This document shows positions 20,983 through 29,538 of a stretch of 64,000 bases of DNA, piece by piece. The stretch comes from Bradyrhizobium sp. CSS354. GTDB taxonomy: Bacteria > Pseudomonadota > Alphaproteobacteria > Rhizobiales > Xanthobacteraceae. Under the pieces are notes generated by a model. It had not been told where the DNA came from. It did not search any database and saw nothing but the letters and a program-made list of their open reading frames with translations. The first letter of the stretch is position 1, and each line of letters starts with the position of its first letter. The translations under genes and the position numbers were made by a program. The stretch is taken from the NCBI RefSeq assembly GCF_029051725.1, contig NZ_JAACFU010000003.1:1-64000 (forward strand), read 5' to 3'.

Positions 20983-21094
20983 GACTGAAGGCTAGCAGAG
21001 GTGTTTTGAGGTACGCAACTCATTTTGAGGGACGGCACGCATTTTCCCGCAGCCGAACCTAGGAACAGCCTCTTCCGTCCGCCGTTGCTGCCGC

Positions 21095-21622
21095 GTGCAT
21101 AACGATATCACCCATGATCCCGGCGAGGGATTGAGCCCGACGCTCGAGCGCAACATCCAGGCCCTGGTCGAGCGCCGCCGCCGCGAGCAGCGCGGTGCCA
21201 GGGGTCAGGAAAAACTTGCCGATGCGATCACGGCGTTCACCGGCAGCATGGCGTTCGTCTACCTCCATGTCGCGGTGTTCGGCTTCTGGATCATCGCCAA
21301 TCTGCATTGGCTGCCGGGAATCCCGGCCTGGGACGAAAGCTTCGTGGTGCTGGCGATGATTGCTTCGGTCGAGGCGATCTTCCTGTCGACATTCGTGCTG
21401 ATCTCGCAGAACCGCATGAGCGCAGCAGCGGACAAGCGCGCCGATCTCGATCTCCAGATCAGCCTTCTCGCCGAGCACGAATTGACCAAGGTAGCCCGCC
21501 TCCTCACGCAAATCGCCGAGCGGCTCGACGTCCAGCCCGATGCGAAGCGGGATCTGGAGGAGGCAAGCCGCGACATCGCCCCCGAGCGCGTGCTCGACAG
21601 GATCGAGGAGACGCGCTCCTGA
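21095..21622 (+). CDS. DUF1003 membrane protein
   Basis: A 175-residue protein of the DUF1003 family, starting at a GTG. Two membrane helices lie at about residues 45-70 (AFTGSMAFVYLHVAVFGFWIIANL) and 80-105 (SFVVLAMIASVEAIFLSTFVLI). They are followed by QNRMSAAADKRADLDLQISLL and a charged helical C terminus. The function of the family is unknown; some members have been linked to cyclic-nucleotide signalling. No partner gene is adjacent; it converges on a GNAT acetyltransferase gene. Confidence 0.88.
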   Translation: MHNDITHDPGEGLSPTLERNIQALVERRRREQRGARGQEKLADAITAFTGSMAFVYLHVAVFGFWIIANLHWLPGIPAWDESFVVLAMIASVEAIFLSTFVLISQNRMSAAADKRADLDLQISLLAEHELTKVARLLTQIAERLDVQPDAKRDLEEASRDIAPERVLDRIEETRS

Positions 21623-21623
21623 G

Positions 21624-22091
21624 CTAACGGCTCGCCGACAGATCCAGGGTCAGGAACAGGCTGTTGGGATCCTCGACATAGCCCTGGAACGGGCCGCACA
21701 GGACAAAGCCATGCGCCTGGTAGAGCGCGTGCGCCGGCTTGAAATAGTCCCACGAGCTCGTCTCGAGGCTGAGCCGCGTCAAGCCGCGCGCGCGGGCCTC
21801 CACGATAATGTGGCGGAGCATCTGGCCGCCAAAGCCGCGCCGCCGCGTGGTCTGAAGCGTATGCATCGACTTCACCTCGCCATGCTCGGCTGACAGCGTC
21901 TTCAGCGCACCGACGGCGACCCACGTCTCGCCGTCCCACCCGGTCCAGAACGCCACGTCGGGCGCGCGCAGCCCAGAGAGATCGAGCGCATGGGCGCTGC
22001 CCGGTGCGGTCTGCGCCCGCGCCGCCGTGACGTGATGATCGAGCAGCGCGATGACGCGCGGATCAAAGGTGTCGCCGGTGCGGATCTGCAT
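21624..22091 (-). CDS. GNAT family N-acetyltransferase
   Basis: A 155-residue acetyltransferase. The acetyl-CoA loop is seen at RRRGFGGQMLRHIIVEARARGL. The following strand LSLETSSWDYFKPAHALYQAHGF is a typical GNAT C-terminal region. The acceptor is unknown. It ends two bases from the DUF1003 stop codon and begins ten bases after the XRE-cupin regulator gene on the same strand, so the two are likely co-transcribed. Confidence 0.9.
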   Translation of the reverse strand: MQIRTGDTFDPRVIALLDHHVTAARAQTAPGSAHALDLSGLRAPDVAFWTGWDGETWVAVGALKTLSAEHGEVKSMHTLQTTRRRGFGGQMLRHIIVEARARGLTRLSLETSSWDYFKPAHALYQAHGFVLCGPFQGYVEDPNSLFLTLDLSASR

Positions 22092-22101
22092 CGTCAGGGG
22101 C

Positions 22102-22683
22102 TCACATCTTGCCGTAGGACGCGCCGCGGCGCGTGATGATGACGTAGCGGGCGTCCTGTCTGGTCTCGTTCTCGAAGATCACCGCGCGCATCACATCGAA
22201 GTCGAGGCAGTCGCCCTCGCGCAGGCGAACTGCCTTGGCGTCGATATGCACGGCGATCGCGCCCTCCAGCATCAGCAGTTGCTGCGTGAAGGCATTGCGC
22301 CCCCAGGGGCTGTACGGCACCCGCGCACCCGCCGGCAAATCGACCACGATGATCTCGATGCCGCTCGCCGCGTCCGTCGGCGAGGCGTGCCGACGGCGAT
22401 AGCCGCTGTCGGGATCGCGCCAGTGCGGCTGGTCGGCGAGCCGCACCAGCCGCTCCGGCGGCTTTTCGGCCAGTGCGACGACGTCGCTGAGCGACACGTC
22501 GAGCGCGGCGCAAAGTTTTCCCAGCAGCGCAGCCGTCGCACTGCTCTGCGCCCGCTCCACTCGCCCGATCATGGCCCGGCTGACGCCGGACCGCGTGGCA
22601 AGCTCATTCAGCGTCATGCCGGCCTGCGTCCGCAGCGTCTTCAAGCGACGACCGATCGCGCGATCGAGCTTTTGCTGGTCCAT
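22102..22683 (-). CDS. XRE family regulator with cupin domain
   Basis: A 193-residue regulator. Residues about 8-62 form an XRE helix-turn-helix (LKTLRTQAGMTLNELATRSG, then VSRAMIGRVERAQSSATAAL). A cupin domain fills the C-terminal half (GARVPYSPWGRNAFTQQLLMLEG, then LREGDCLDFD). These regulators usually sense a small ligand or amino acid. The ATG at 22683 was chosen from domain boundaries; an AGGA directly touches the ATG, which is unusually close. The frame extends to 22740. It probably shares a message with the GNAT gene. Confidence 0.88.
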   Translation of the reverse strand: MDQQKLDRAIGRRLKTLRTQAGMTLNELATRSGVSRAMIGRVERAQSSATAALLGKLCAALDVSLSDVVALAEKPPERLVRLADQPHWRDPDSGYRRRHASPTDAASGIEIIVVDLPAGARVPYSPWGRNAFTQQLLMLEGAIAVHIDAKAVRLREGDCLDFDVMRAVIFENETRQDARYVIITRRGASYGKM

Positions 22684-22921
22684 TCCTTGTAAGTCCTGAC
22701 TTTCATCCGAACGCGGCGCGGCGCGGTGACCGCAAGCCACCAGGCGAGAGGAGCTTAGCCGAGAGAGCGGCGGGTGCCGGTCACGAGGGGCTAATATATT
22801 GGAAACTTGGTCTGACGCACGCGAGAGAACATCGGGCTTCGTCGCTCAAGCTTCGAAGGGCATCCTGCTTCGCGCTGCCGGAATATCGACGTCCTGCGAA
22901 GCGCCTTGGCGCGAAGCAGGA

Positions 22922-22995
22922 TGGAGCGGGCGAAGGGAATCGAACCCTCGTATGCAGCTTGGGAAGCTGCCGTTCTACCATTGAACTACGCCCGC
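22922..22995 (-). tRNA. tRNA-Gly (anticodon CCC)
   Basis: A complete 74-base cloverleaf on the minus strand. The acceptor stem GCGGGCG pairs with CGCCCGC, the D arm is GTTCAATGGTAGAAC and the anticodon stem is GCAGC/GCTGC. The loop TTCCCAA gives anticodon CCC, and the T arm contains GTTCGATTC. A discriminator T and a genome-encoded CCA end are present. It reads GGG glycine codons and resembles the proteobacterial glyU gene. Confidence 0.97.
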
Positions 22996-23168
22996 GGATG
23001 CGCAGCTCGCGCCCGCTCTGATTAGCCGAGACGGCGCATCTCGCCAAGCGCTTTGGCGCAGCCCGCCCGACCCTTCTTAAGTTTCCGGTAAGATTTTGGG
23101 TGCGCGCCGGATTGTGGCGGTGTTATGATCGCCTGTCTGGGGAGACGTGCACTGAGTGGGGCGTGTGC

Positions 23169-23747
23169 ATGGTGGGGCGTGGCTACGCGATATTCGAGAC
23201 GACCATAGGGCGCTGCGGCATCATCTGGAGCAGCACCGGTATAGTCGCCGTGCAATTGCCGGAGGCGCGGGAGATCGACTCCCGCCGCCGGATTTTCCGG
23301 GTCCATCCCGAGGCGCGCGAGCAGCGGCCTTCCGCCAACGCCGAGTTCGCGATCGAGGGCATCGTGGGCTTGCTGCAAGGCAGCGATGCTGATTTTTCCG
23401 AGGTCAGCCTGGACGCGAGCGGGGTGCCCGGCTTCAACCGGCGGGTCTATGAAGCGGCCTGCGCCATCCCGCGCGGGGAGACGCGCACTTATCACGAGAT
23501 CGCCAAGACGCTGGGCGCCTCCGGCGCCGCGCATTCGGTGGCCCAGGCGATCGCGAAAAATCCCTACATGCTGATCGTGCCCTGCCACCGGGTGCTGGAG
23601 GCCGGCAATTACACCGACCGGCTTTCGCCCTATGGCGGGGTGATCTCCAAGCGGCGGCTGCTGTCGCTGGAGGGCGCCCATCCGATCGCCAGCAAGACGC
23701 TGTTCGACGTGCTGCTGCCCGTTGCCCCACCGAGACCCTCCACCTAG
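23169..23747 (+). CDS. Methylated-DNA-[protein]-cysteine S-methyltransferase
   Basis: A 192-residue DNA repair protein of the Ogt/MGMT type. It removes methyl groups from O6-alkylguanine by transfer to its own cysteine. The active site is PCHRV near residue 138-142 (Cys139). It is preceded by the DNA-binding helix region YHEIAKTLGASGAAHSVAQAI and ends with YGGVISKRRLLSLEG. The frame is open from 23100, but the ATG at 23169 begins the conserved part. A regulator gene follows ten bases downstream. Confidence 0.93.
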   Translation: MVGRGYAIFETTIGRCGIIWSSTGIVAVQLPEAREIDSRRRIFRVHPEAREQRPSANAEFAIEGIVGLLQGSDADFSEVSLDASGVPGFNRRVYEAACAIPRGETRTYHEIAKTLGASGAAHSVAQAIAKNPYMLIVPCHRVLEAGNYTDRLSPYGGVISKRRLLSLEGAHPIASKTLFDVLLPVAPPRPST

Positions 23748-23756
23748 ATAGGTGGC

Positions 23757-24596
23757 ATGGATGCAACAACGCTGCTGACCACCCCCTCGATGACCGTCTC
23801 CGAGTTTCGCTGCGACGCGGGACCGGACGACAGCCCGTTTGCGGAATGCCGCACCGGCCATTCCATCGCCTATGTCCGCGCGGGCAGCTTTGGCTGTCAT
23901 TGCCGCGCCGGGTTCTTCGATCTGGTGGCGGGCTCGATGCTGGTCGGCGCGCCAGGCGAGGAATACACCTGCACGCATGAGCATGTCGCCGGCGACGTCT
24001 GCTTGTCCTTTTTCCTCAGCGAGGATCTGGTCGACGCGCTCGGCGGCCGTCGCGACGTCTGGCAGGTCGGCGCGACGCCGCCTCTGCCCGAGCTGATGGT
24101 GCTGGGCGAACTCGCCCAGACGGCGGCAGATGGCAACAGCGACCTCGGTCTCGACGAGGTCGGCCAGATCCTCGCGGGCCGTTTCGTCGATGTCGTCTCG
24201 GGCAAGGCGCGCAAGCCGACGAGGCCGACCGCGCGCGACCGCCGCCGCGCCGTGGAAGCCGCGCTGTGGATCGACGCCAATTCGCATGCCGAGGTCGACC
24301 TCGAACAGGCCGCGCGGCAGGCAGGCCTCAGCCCCTTCCACTTCCTGCGGCTGTTCTCCGCCGTGCTCGGCGTCACCCCGCATCAATATTTGGTGCGCTC
24401 GCGGCTGCGGCACGCGGCGCGGCTGCTGACCGACGATGACATCGCCGTCACCGACATCGCCTATGACGTCGGGTTCGGCGATCTCTCCAACTTCGTCCGC
24501 ACCTTCCACCGCGCCGCCGGCGTGTCGCCTACCAAGTTCCGTCAGGCCTCGAAGGGCGAGCGCAAGATTCTCCAAGAACAGCTTGCCCTCAACTGA
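23757..24596 (+). CDS. AraC family transcriptional regulator
   Basis: A 279-residue regulator. The N-terminal half is a cupin-like sensor region ([22 protein letters not shown], then [14 protein letters not shown]). The C-terminal roughly 100 residues form the two AraC helix-turn-helix motifs: [20 protein letters not shown] and [20 protein letters not shown]. It starts ten bases after the repair methyltransferase gene, so the two may be co-transcribed; control of that gene is only a suggestion from position. A VOC protein gene follows. Confidence 0.93.
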   Translation: MDATTLLTTPSMTVSEFRCDAGPDDSPFAECRTGHSIAYVRAGSFGCHCRAGFFDLVAGSMLVGAPGEEYTCTHEHVAGDVCLSFFLSEDLVDALGGRRDVWQVGATPPLPELMVLGELAQTAADGNSDLGLDEVGQILAGRFVDVVSGKARKPTRPTARDRRRAVEAALWIDANSHAEVDLEQAARQAGLSPFHFLRLFSAVLGVTPHQYLVRSRLRHAARLLTDDDIAVTDIAYDVGFGDLSNFVRTFHRAAGVSPTKFRQASKGERKILQEQLALN

Positions 24597-24652
24597 CTAG
24601 GTTCGTCTCCGGCGCGCGCCGATTGCGGCGCGCTTTGGAAATGGAGACGACC

Positions 24653-25012
24653 ATGTACGACCATATCGGATTGCGCGTAGCCGACCTCGACGCCGCCACG
24701 CGCTTCTACACCGCGGTGCTGGCGCCGCTCGGTTATGTCCTGTGCTCGAGCGGTGACGGTTATGCCGGCTTCGGGCCGAAGGGCGAACCCGGGCTATGGC
24801 TGCACCTGAACAAGGGACGCAAGGCCGATGGCGCCCATATCGCCTTTCGCGCCGGGGATCATGATTCGGTCAAGGCATTCCACAGCGAGGGCTTGAAGAG
24901 CGGCGGCCGCGACAATGGCGGCGCCGGCCCGCGCAAGGATTACAGCCCGACTTACTATGCGGCGTTTTTGATCGATCCCGACGGCAACAATGTCGAGGCG
25001 GTTTGTGTGTGA
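24653..25012 (+). CDS. VOC family protein (glyoxalase/bleomycin-resistance fold)
   Basis: A 119-residue single-domain VOC protein. It begins MYDHIGLRVADLDAATRFYT and ends AAFLIDPDGNNVEAVCV, the classic paired beta-alpha-beta-beta-beta units with conserved His and Glu metal ligands. The ATG at 24653 has GGAG seven bases upstream. Members include glyoxalases and antibiotic-binding proteins; this one cannot be assigned a substrate. It lies 56 bases after the AraC-type gene in the same direction. Confidence 0.92.
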   Translation: MYDHIGLRVADLDAATRFYTAVLAPLGYVLCSSGDGYAGFGPKGEPGLWLHLNKGRKADGAHIAFRAGDHDSVKAFHSEGLKSGGRDNGGAGPRKDYSPTYYAAFLIDPDGNNVEAVCV

Positions 25013-25037
25013 GTGCGGCAGGCCTCACCACACACAT

Positions 25038-25142
25038 TGTCATGCCCCGGCTTGACCGGGGCATCCAGTACGCCGCAGCTTCTCGATTTCATCACAGCGG
25101 CCACTGGAATACTGGATCGCGCGATCAAGTCGGGCGATGACA
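25038..25142. repeat. Dispersed inverted-repeat element, family B copy 1
   Basis: A GC-rich palindromic end at 25038-25075 (TGTCATGCCCCGGCTTGACC and beyond) faces a matching inverted end at about 25109-25142 that finishes CGGGCGATGACA. The same pair of ends occurs at 29427-29519 in the opposite orientation and in diverged form at 58761-58846. It lies between two genes and has no coding potential. Confidence 0.75.
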
Positions 25143-25202
25143 GCTGAGATGACGGCGCTATCGCTCGCCTCTCTACATCAAAGACTCAACCAGGATTCAA
25201 CC

Positions 25203-25607
25203 ATGGCCTCCATCCACAACGACATTCCCCTCCCCGCCCCGGCGCGCGACCTCTGGGATGCGGTGCGCGATTTCGGTGCGCTGCATCGGCGGCTGGCGCC
25301 GGGCTTCGTCACGGCCTGCACGCTCGACGGCGACGCGCGCATCGTCACCTTCGCCAACGGATCAGTGGCACGCGAGGTGCTGGTCGATTGCGACGATGCG
25401 CGGCAGCGGCTGGTCTACGCGATCAACAACGAGCGTCTGAAGCACTACAGCGCCTCGGTGCAGGTGATCGCGGAGGGCGAGGCGAGATGCCGCTTGGTCT
25501 GGATCATCGACATGCTGCCGAACGAGCTCGCGCCCTATGTGCAGGGACAGACCAAGGACGCCGTTGCCGCCATACACCGGGCGTTTCCAGCAGCAGCAGC
25601 TGCGTGA
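25203..25607 (+). CDS. SRPBCC family protein
   Basis: A 134-residue protein with the START/Bet v 1-like fold: MASIHNDIPLPAPARDLWDAVRDFGALHRRL at the start, a middle of alternating strands, and a long C-terminal helix (NELAPYVQGQTKDAVAAIHRAF). It resembles polyketide-cyclase/dehydrase-type proteins that hold a hydrophobic ligand. The ATG at 25203 is preferred to upstream in-frame starts. Ligand and pathway are unknown. Confidence 0.88.
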   Translation: MASIHNDIPLPAPARDLWDAVRDFGALHRRLAPGFVTACTLDGDARIVTFANGSVAREVLVDCDDARQRLVYAINNERLKHYSASVQVIAEGEARCRLVWIIDMLPNELAPYVQGQTKDAVAAIHRAFPAAAAA

Positions 25608-25703
25608 TCTTTCTCACAGAGCCAAACCCTCGTCCGCAATATGGCGCCGTGCGTCCGGTTGGCTCCGCTCTCCCGGCGGCGCCACGCACGCGAGGAGCAG
25701 GCC

Positions 25704-26180
25704 ATGAGAGGTGCGGACAAGGTGATCTGCCAGGCGGCCGCCGTGCTGCTGATGTTTTCGATTTCGAGCGCGCCGGCAAAGGCGCAGTTCCTCGGCGGCG
25801 GCGGTGCCGGCGGCGAGGACATGATGACGCAGATGGCACCGATGCTGGAGATGATGAAGGCCAAGATGGGCAAGCGCCGCTTCGGCATGATGATGCAGAC
25901 CATGGGCCCGATGATGAGCCGCATGATGGAGAATGGCGGCGGCGGAATTGGTGGCCTCAACGCAGGTAACTTCGGCGGTGGTTTCGGTGCACCCAATTAC
26001 GGCGGCTACGCGGGCGCAGGCGGCACAATGCCGACCGGAATGGGCGGCATAGGCGGCGGCGATATCATGGGCATGCTCGGCGGTGCCGGTGGCGGCGACA
26101 TGATGGCGATGATTCCGCAACTGATGCGGCTCGCCAATGTCGGCGGCGGTGGCGGCCATCGCCGCCACAGGCACCGCTAG
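25704..26180 (+). CDS. Secreted glycine- and methionine-rich protein, unknown function
   Basis: A 158-residue protein not recognised as a named family. It has a signal peptide (KVICQAAAVLLMFSISSAPAKA). Next come a Met-rich helical segment (MMTQMAPMLEMMKAKMGK, then MMMQTMGPMMSRMMENG) and long Gly-rich stretches with Asn, Ala and Tyr. The C terminus is GGGGHRRHRHR. The ATG follows GGAG at eight bases. Methionine plus histidine richness recalls exported copper- or metal-binding proteins, but this is inference from composition. Its last codons overlap the end of the convergent MATE gene by four bases. Confidence 0.75.
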   Translation: MRGADKVICQAAAVLLMFSISSAPAKAQFLGGGGAGGEDMMTQMAPMLEMMKAKMGKRRFGMMMQTMGPMMSRMMENGGGGIGGLNAGNFGGGFGAPNYGGYAGAGGTMPTGMGGIGGGDIMGMLGGAGGGDMMAMIPQLMRLANVGGGGGHRRHRHR

Positions 26181-27622
26181 TCCGCAGCGGCCGACAGAGC
26201 CGGCCTGATCGCAGGTTTGGTTTGGCGCGGTCCCCAGCGTGTCAGCACCACGCTGGAGCACGAGAGCAGGCCGAGCACGACCATCGAACTCGCCGCCAGC
26301 CAGAAGAAGCTTTGCGCGGTGGCGTCATGCGTCGACAGCCACCAGCCGACCGCCGAGATGTAGATCAGCCGCGCGGTCTGCGCCAGCACCGGGCCGATCA
26401 CCTTGGCTGCGCCCTGCGACGAGAAATACATCGTCGAGGCGAGGCCGATGAAGGCGTAGAACGGCGCCACCGTCGACAAATATTGATGGCTGGTGGCGCG
26501 CACGGTCGCGCTGTCGGTGAAGATGTTGACCCAGAGATCGGGGAAGATCGCAACCAGGCACGCCGGTGCACCGACGGCGACGAAGGCGCTCGCGGCCGCG
26601 ATCCAGGCGATGCGTCGGGCGCGGGCGATGCGGCCGGCGCCGACCGCCATGCCGATCATCGGCACCGAGGCGATGCCGAACGAGAACGCGATCGAGGTCA
26701 GCAGGAATTCCAGCCGCGCACCGATGCCGTAGCCGGCGAGGATCGCGGTGCCGAATTTCGCTAGCATGTGAGTGAAGATCGAGATCGTCAGCACCGATTG
26801 CAGCGGCGAGAAGCAGGCGATGGCGCCGACCTTCAGGATGTCGAAAAACATCGCCCATTGGATGCGAAGTCCGCGCAGCTTCGGCGTCACGCGGGCGCGG
26901 CCGGAGAACAGGTACCAGCCCATCACGCCGATGTTCATGCAATAGGCGATCAGCGCGCCGGCGGCGACGCCGCGCATGCCGAATTGCGGCACCGGGCCGA
27001 GCCCAAGGCCGAGCGTGCCGCCGAGCACGATCTGCCAGGCCGCAGAATTGAGGATCAACAGCGACGGCAGCTTCATGTTGCCGGTGCCACGCAGGACCCC
27101 GGCCATGGTGTTGAGCAGCCAAGGCAGCACGGCGCCGCCGAAAAACACCTGGGTGTAGGCGATCGCATGCGTCAGCACCTCGCCGCGGCCGCCGAGCATC
27201 TCAAGCACCTTGGGTCCGAAGATCAGCATGCCCAGCATGAAGACGAGGCCGAAGCTGATGCCGATCAAGAGCGCGTGCGCGGCGAGCGTCCCGGCACGCT
27301 CGCGATCGCCGGCGCCGAGCGCCCGCGCGATGGCGGAGGCTACCGCGCCGCCCATCGCACCGCCCGACATGGTCATGGTCAGGATCACTGTCGGAAACAC
27401 CAGCGCCATCGCGGCCAGCGCTTCCACACCAAGACGTCCGATATAGGAGGTCTCCGCAATCACTGTGCAGGTACCGGCGGAGAGCGCGACAACGTTGGGC
27501 CACGCCAGTCCGAGCAACGTGCGCAGGATCGGCCCGTCCGTCAGCGCGCTCCTCACGGGGCGCGGGGGCGGCGGCAGCGGACGCTCTTGTTCATCGACCG
27601 GAATCTCGGCGATGTCTGACAT
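26177..27622 (-). CDS. MATE family efflux transporter
   Basis: A 481-residue inner-membrane exporter with about twelve hydrophobic helices and the family pattern of two six-helix halves. The first half contains LAWPNVVALSAGTCTVIAETSYIGRLGVEALAAMAL. The second starts near GFGIASVPMIGMAVGAGR. The first 30 residues are proline-rich and cytosolic. MATE proteins exchange sodium or protons for cationic drugs and metabolites. The ATG at 27622 has GGAGAGG upstream; the frame runs open to 27862 but without coding character. No regulator is adjacent. Confidence 0.93.
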   Translation of the reverse strand: MSDIAEIPVDEQERPLPPPPRPVRSALTDGPILRTLLGLAWPNVVALSAGTCTVIAETSYIGRLGVEALAAMALVFPTVILTMTMSGGAMGGAVASAIARALGAGDRERAGTLAAHALLIGISFGLVFMLGMLIFGPKVLEMLGGRGEVLTHAIAYTQVFFGGAVLPWLLNTMAGVLRGTGNMKLPSLLILNSAAWQIVLGGTLGLGLGPVPQFGMRGVAAGALIAYCMNIGVMGWYLFSGRARVTPKLRGLRIQWAMFFDILKVGAIACFSPLQSVLTISIFTHMLAKFGTAILAGYGIGARLEFLLTSIAFSFGIASVPMIGMAVGAGRIARARRIAWIAAASAFVAVGAPACLVAIFPDLWVNIFTDSATVRATSHQYLSTVAPFYAFIGLASTMYFSSQGAAKVIGPVLAQTARLIYISAVGWWLSTHDATAQSFFWLAASSMVVLGLLSCSSVVLTRWGPRQTKPAIRPALSAAAD

Positions 27623-27786
27623 GTCCTCTCCGGGCGAAAGCGCCATTTGCGGCGCAGCAATGCTTAGGTGTGCCAATGAATTGGTTCGCGCGCAGGGCGC
27701 AACGAGAGGTTTGTTAGCACGACGCGCAGCGATTCCTCCTGCGCCAGGTGCAGGCGTGCCCTGCGGCAGCGCATTTCGTGGAGGAA

Positions 27787-28839
27787 TTAACCGATGCGCC
27801 AGAGCAATGGCGGACGGCCGCCCGGTGTCGGGGACAGGTGCACGCCGATGTGCCGCCCGCACCCGGCCGCAAGCCCTTCAAACAACCCTGCCAGCACCTT
27901 GGCGCAGGTGGGGTGATAATCGGCGACGCCGTCCATCAACTTCCAGCTCTGCTGACGAATTTCAAACGTGCCTTCGGATTGCGTCGTCTCAGCCGCATCG
28001 TCCTGCGCGACCAACAGCGCGTTGAGGAACGTCGCGAAGTCGCTCGCACCGCCGCGGCCCATCGACAGCGCCGCAGCGACCTCATCGAAATATTGCATCC
28101 CGATCAGCTTGCCGGTGAGGTGCAGGAGATAACCCGCATCCTCCGGACCGAACAGCTGCACCATTACGGGCGCGGCGGTGCGCACATATTCCATGGCGTA
28201 GTTGCGATAGGCTTTTTCCAGTCGCGGTCTCGGCCAGCTTGCGACCGGCAATGCCGGAGCCGCGGCGGCATCGAACAGCGGCGCTTCGAGATGCCGCGCG
28301 AACACGAGGCGCTGGTCGAGTTCGAGCGGCTGGTCATATTGATAATAGTAGCCTTCGAGCCCGTCCTGGCCGTCGACGCTCTGCTTGGTGCAGACGAACC
28401 CCAATCTGGTATCGCCGAGCGCCACACCGTTGTTGGCATGCCAGCCGCGCAGCATCGCGCGTGAGACTTCGCCCGGCACGCCGCAGATCGCGGTGCCCTT
28501 CCAGATCCAGCGCGGCGGTGGATAGCGGATCCAGGCTTTGCGATCGCTCTCATGCATGTATTCGACGTGCACGCCGCCGATCCAGTTCGAGAGGTAGTGA
28601 TATTGCGCGGCCGCCACGGCGGGCGGCAGATGGCTCAGCCCGAGCTTCTCCAGCCCCGGCAGGAAGCGCTCCTGCTGCTGGCGGCGAAACACGCGAAAGA
28701 CGAACTCGGCGGCATCCGCCGTGCCGCGACGCGTCACCACGGTGAGGATCAGACCGGTGAAATAGGCGTGATAGAGATCCGCAACGGCGCGCCAGCGTTT
28801 CCATTGAGCTTCCTGCGCGGGGTCTGATGCGGCGGTCAT
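27787..28839 (-). CDS. Conserved hypothetical protein, unknown function
   Basis: A 350-residue protein that I do not recognise. It has no signal peptide and no membrane helices. It is rich in aromatic residues and Arg in the first half (YHAYFTGLILTVVTRRGTADAAEFVFRVFRRQQQERF, RYPPPRWIWKGTAICG). A middle segment carries KQSVDGQDGLEGYYYQYDQ and the C-terminal third is helical. Codon use matches neighbours, so it is a real gene. It stands alone between the MATE exporter and a PAS protein on the same strand. A cytosolic enzyme or binding protein is possible but unproven. Confidence 0.75.
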   Translation of the reverse strand: MTAASDPAQEAQWKRWRAVADLYHAYFTGLILTVVTRRGTADAAEFVFRVFRRQQQERFLPGLEKLGLSHLPPAVAAAQYHYLSNWIGGVHVEYMHESDRKAWIRYPPPRWIWKGTAICGVPGEVSRAMLRGWHANNGVALGDTRLGFVCTKQSVDGQDGLEGYYYQYDQPLELDQRLVFARHLEAPLFDAAAAPALPVASWPRPRLEKAYRNYAMEYVRTAAPVMVQLFGPEDAGYLLHLTGKLIGMQYFDEVAAALSMGRGGASDFATFLNALLVAQDDAAETTQSEGTFEIRQQSWKLMDGVADYHPTCAKVLAGLFEGLAAGCGRHIGVHLSPTPGGRPPLLWRIG

Positions 28840-28961
28840 GTTCGCTCCCGATCGTTGTTTTGATCGAGTGTGTCACTGCATCCAGTGACGGACAAGCTGA
28901 GCCGCACGCAGGGCGCCCTGCACGCCGGCTCGCCAATTCCGCATCACGAATTTTGCGAGGC

Positions 28962-29372
28962 TTAGTTTTGCGCAGCTTTGGCGGCACGCTCGCGCTCGAC
29001 GCGCTCGGTCACGTCACGGGCCATCGCCACCGATCCCTGCACCACTCCAGCGGCGTCCCGCACCAGCGCGAAGGTCATCTCGATGTAGAGCTTGCGTCCG
29101 TCCTTGTGCAGCGCGCGGGTCAGTGTCGGCTTGCCCGCAAGCTTCATCGCGCCGCTGGCAAGCGCGGCCTCGAAGCCTTTCCAGTGCGCGGCGCGCAGAT
29201 GTTCGGGAATGATCAGGTCGAGATTCTGGCCCAGCGCTTCGTCCGCGGAGAAGCCGAACAGTGCGGACGATGCGCGATTCCAGCGCATGATCGTGCCGGA
29301 GCGATCCGAATAGATCAGCGCGTCTGCAACGTCGTCGAGAATTTTTGCGTCCAGTTGGGATTGATCTGTCAT
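28962..29372 (-). CDS. Single PAS domain protein
   Basis: A 136-residue protein consisting of one PAS domain (IMRWNRASSALFGFSADEALGQNLDLIIP, then HKDGRKLYIEMTFALVRDAAGVVQGSVAMARDVTER). It ends in a short charged helix. There is no output domain, so it would act by binding a partner or ligand. The ATG at 29372 is preceded by GAGGTGG; an upstream start at 29432 is unlikely. It is followed by an unknown gene on the same strand with about 120 bases between. Confidence 0.88.
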   Translation of the reverse strand: MTDQSQLDAKILDDVADALIYSDRSGTIMRWNRASSALFGFSADEALGQNLDLIIPEHLRAAHWKGFEAALASGAMKLAGKPTLTRALHKDGRKLYIEMTFALVRDAAGVVQGSVAMARDVTERVERERAAKAAQN

Positions 29373-29426
29373 TTCGCCACCTCGGACGTAGCCCGGATTT
29401 CGCTTCTCATCCTGACACAGATTCGG

Positions 29427-29519
29427 TGTCATCGCCCGACTTGATCGGGCGAGAAGCGGATGTCATCGAACCGATAGGTTGCGGCGTACTGGATGCCCCG
29501 GTCAAGCCGGGGCATGACA
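29427..29519. repeat. Dispersed inverted-repeat element, family B copy 2
   Basis: The ends are TGTCATCGCCCGACTTGATC at the left and the GC-rich palindrome ending GGGGCATGACA at the right. These match, in reverse orientation, the ends of the copy at 25038-25142, including the internal TACTGGAT segment. It fills the gap between the PAS gene and the dCTP deaminase gene. A lone GTAGCCCGGAT motif, resembling the element at 61869-61942, lies just left at about 29385. Confidence 0.75.
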
Positions 29520-29538
29520 GCGGAGGGCGAGGCTATCG

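Noticed and set aside
22996..23168. Possible attachment site next to tRNA-Gly
   Set aside because: tRNA genes are common integration sites, but no integrase gene and no direct repeat of the tRNA 3' end was found in the flanks.
23022..24575. Minus-strand open frame of 517 codons opposite the repair methyltransferase and AraC genes
   Set aside because: Both plus-strand genes have decisive motifs (PCHRV and the AraC helix-turn-helix pair), and the minus frame also crosses into the tRNA flank.
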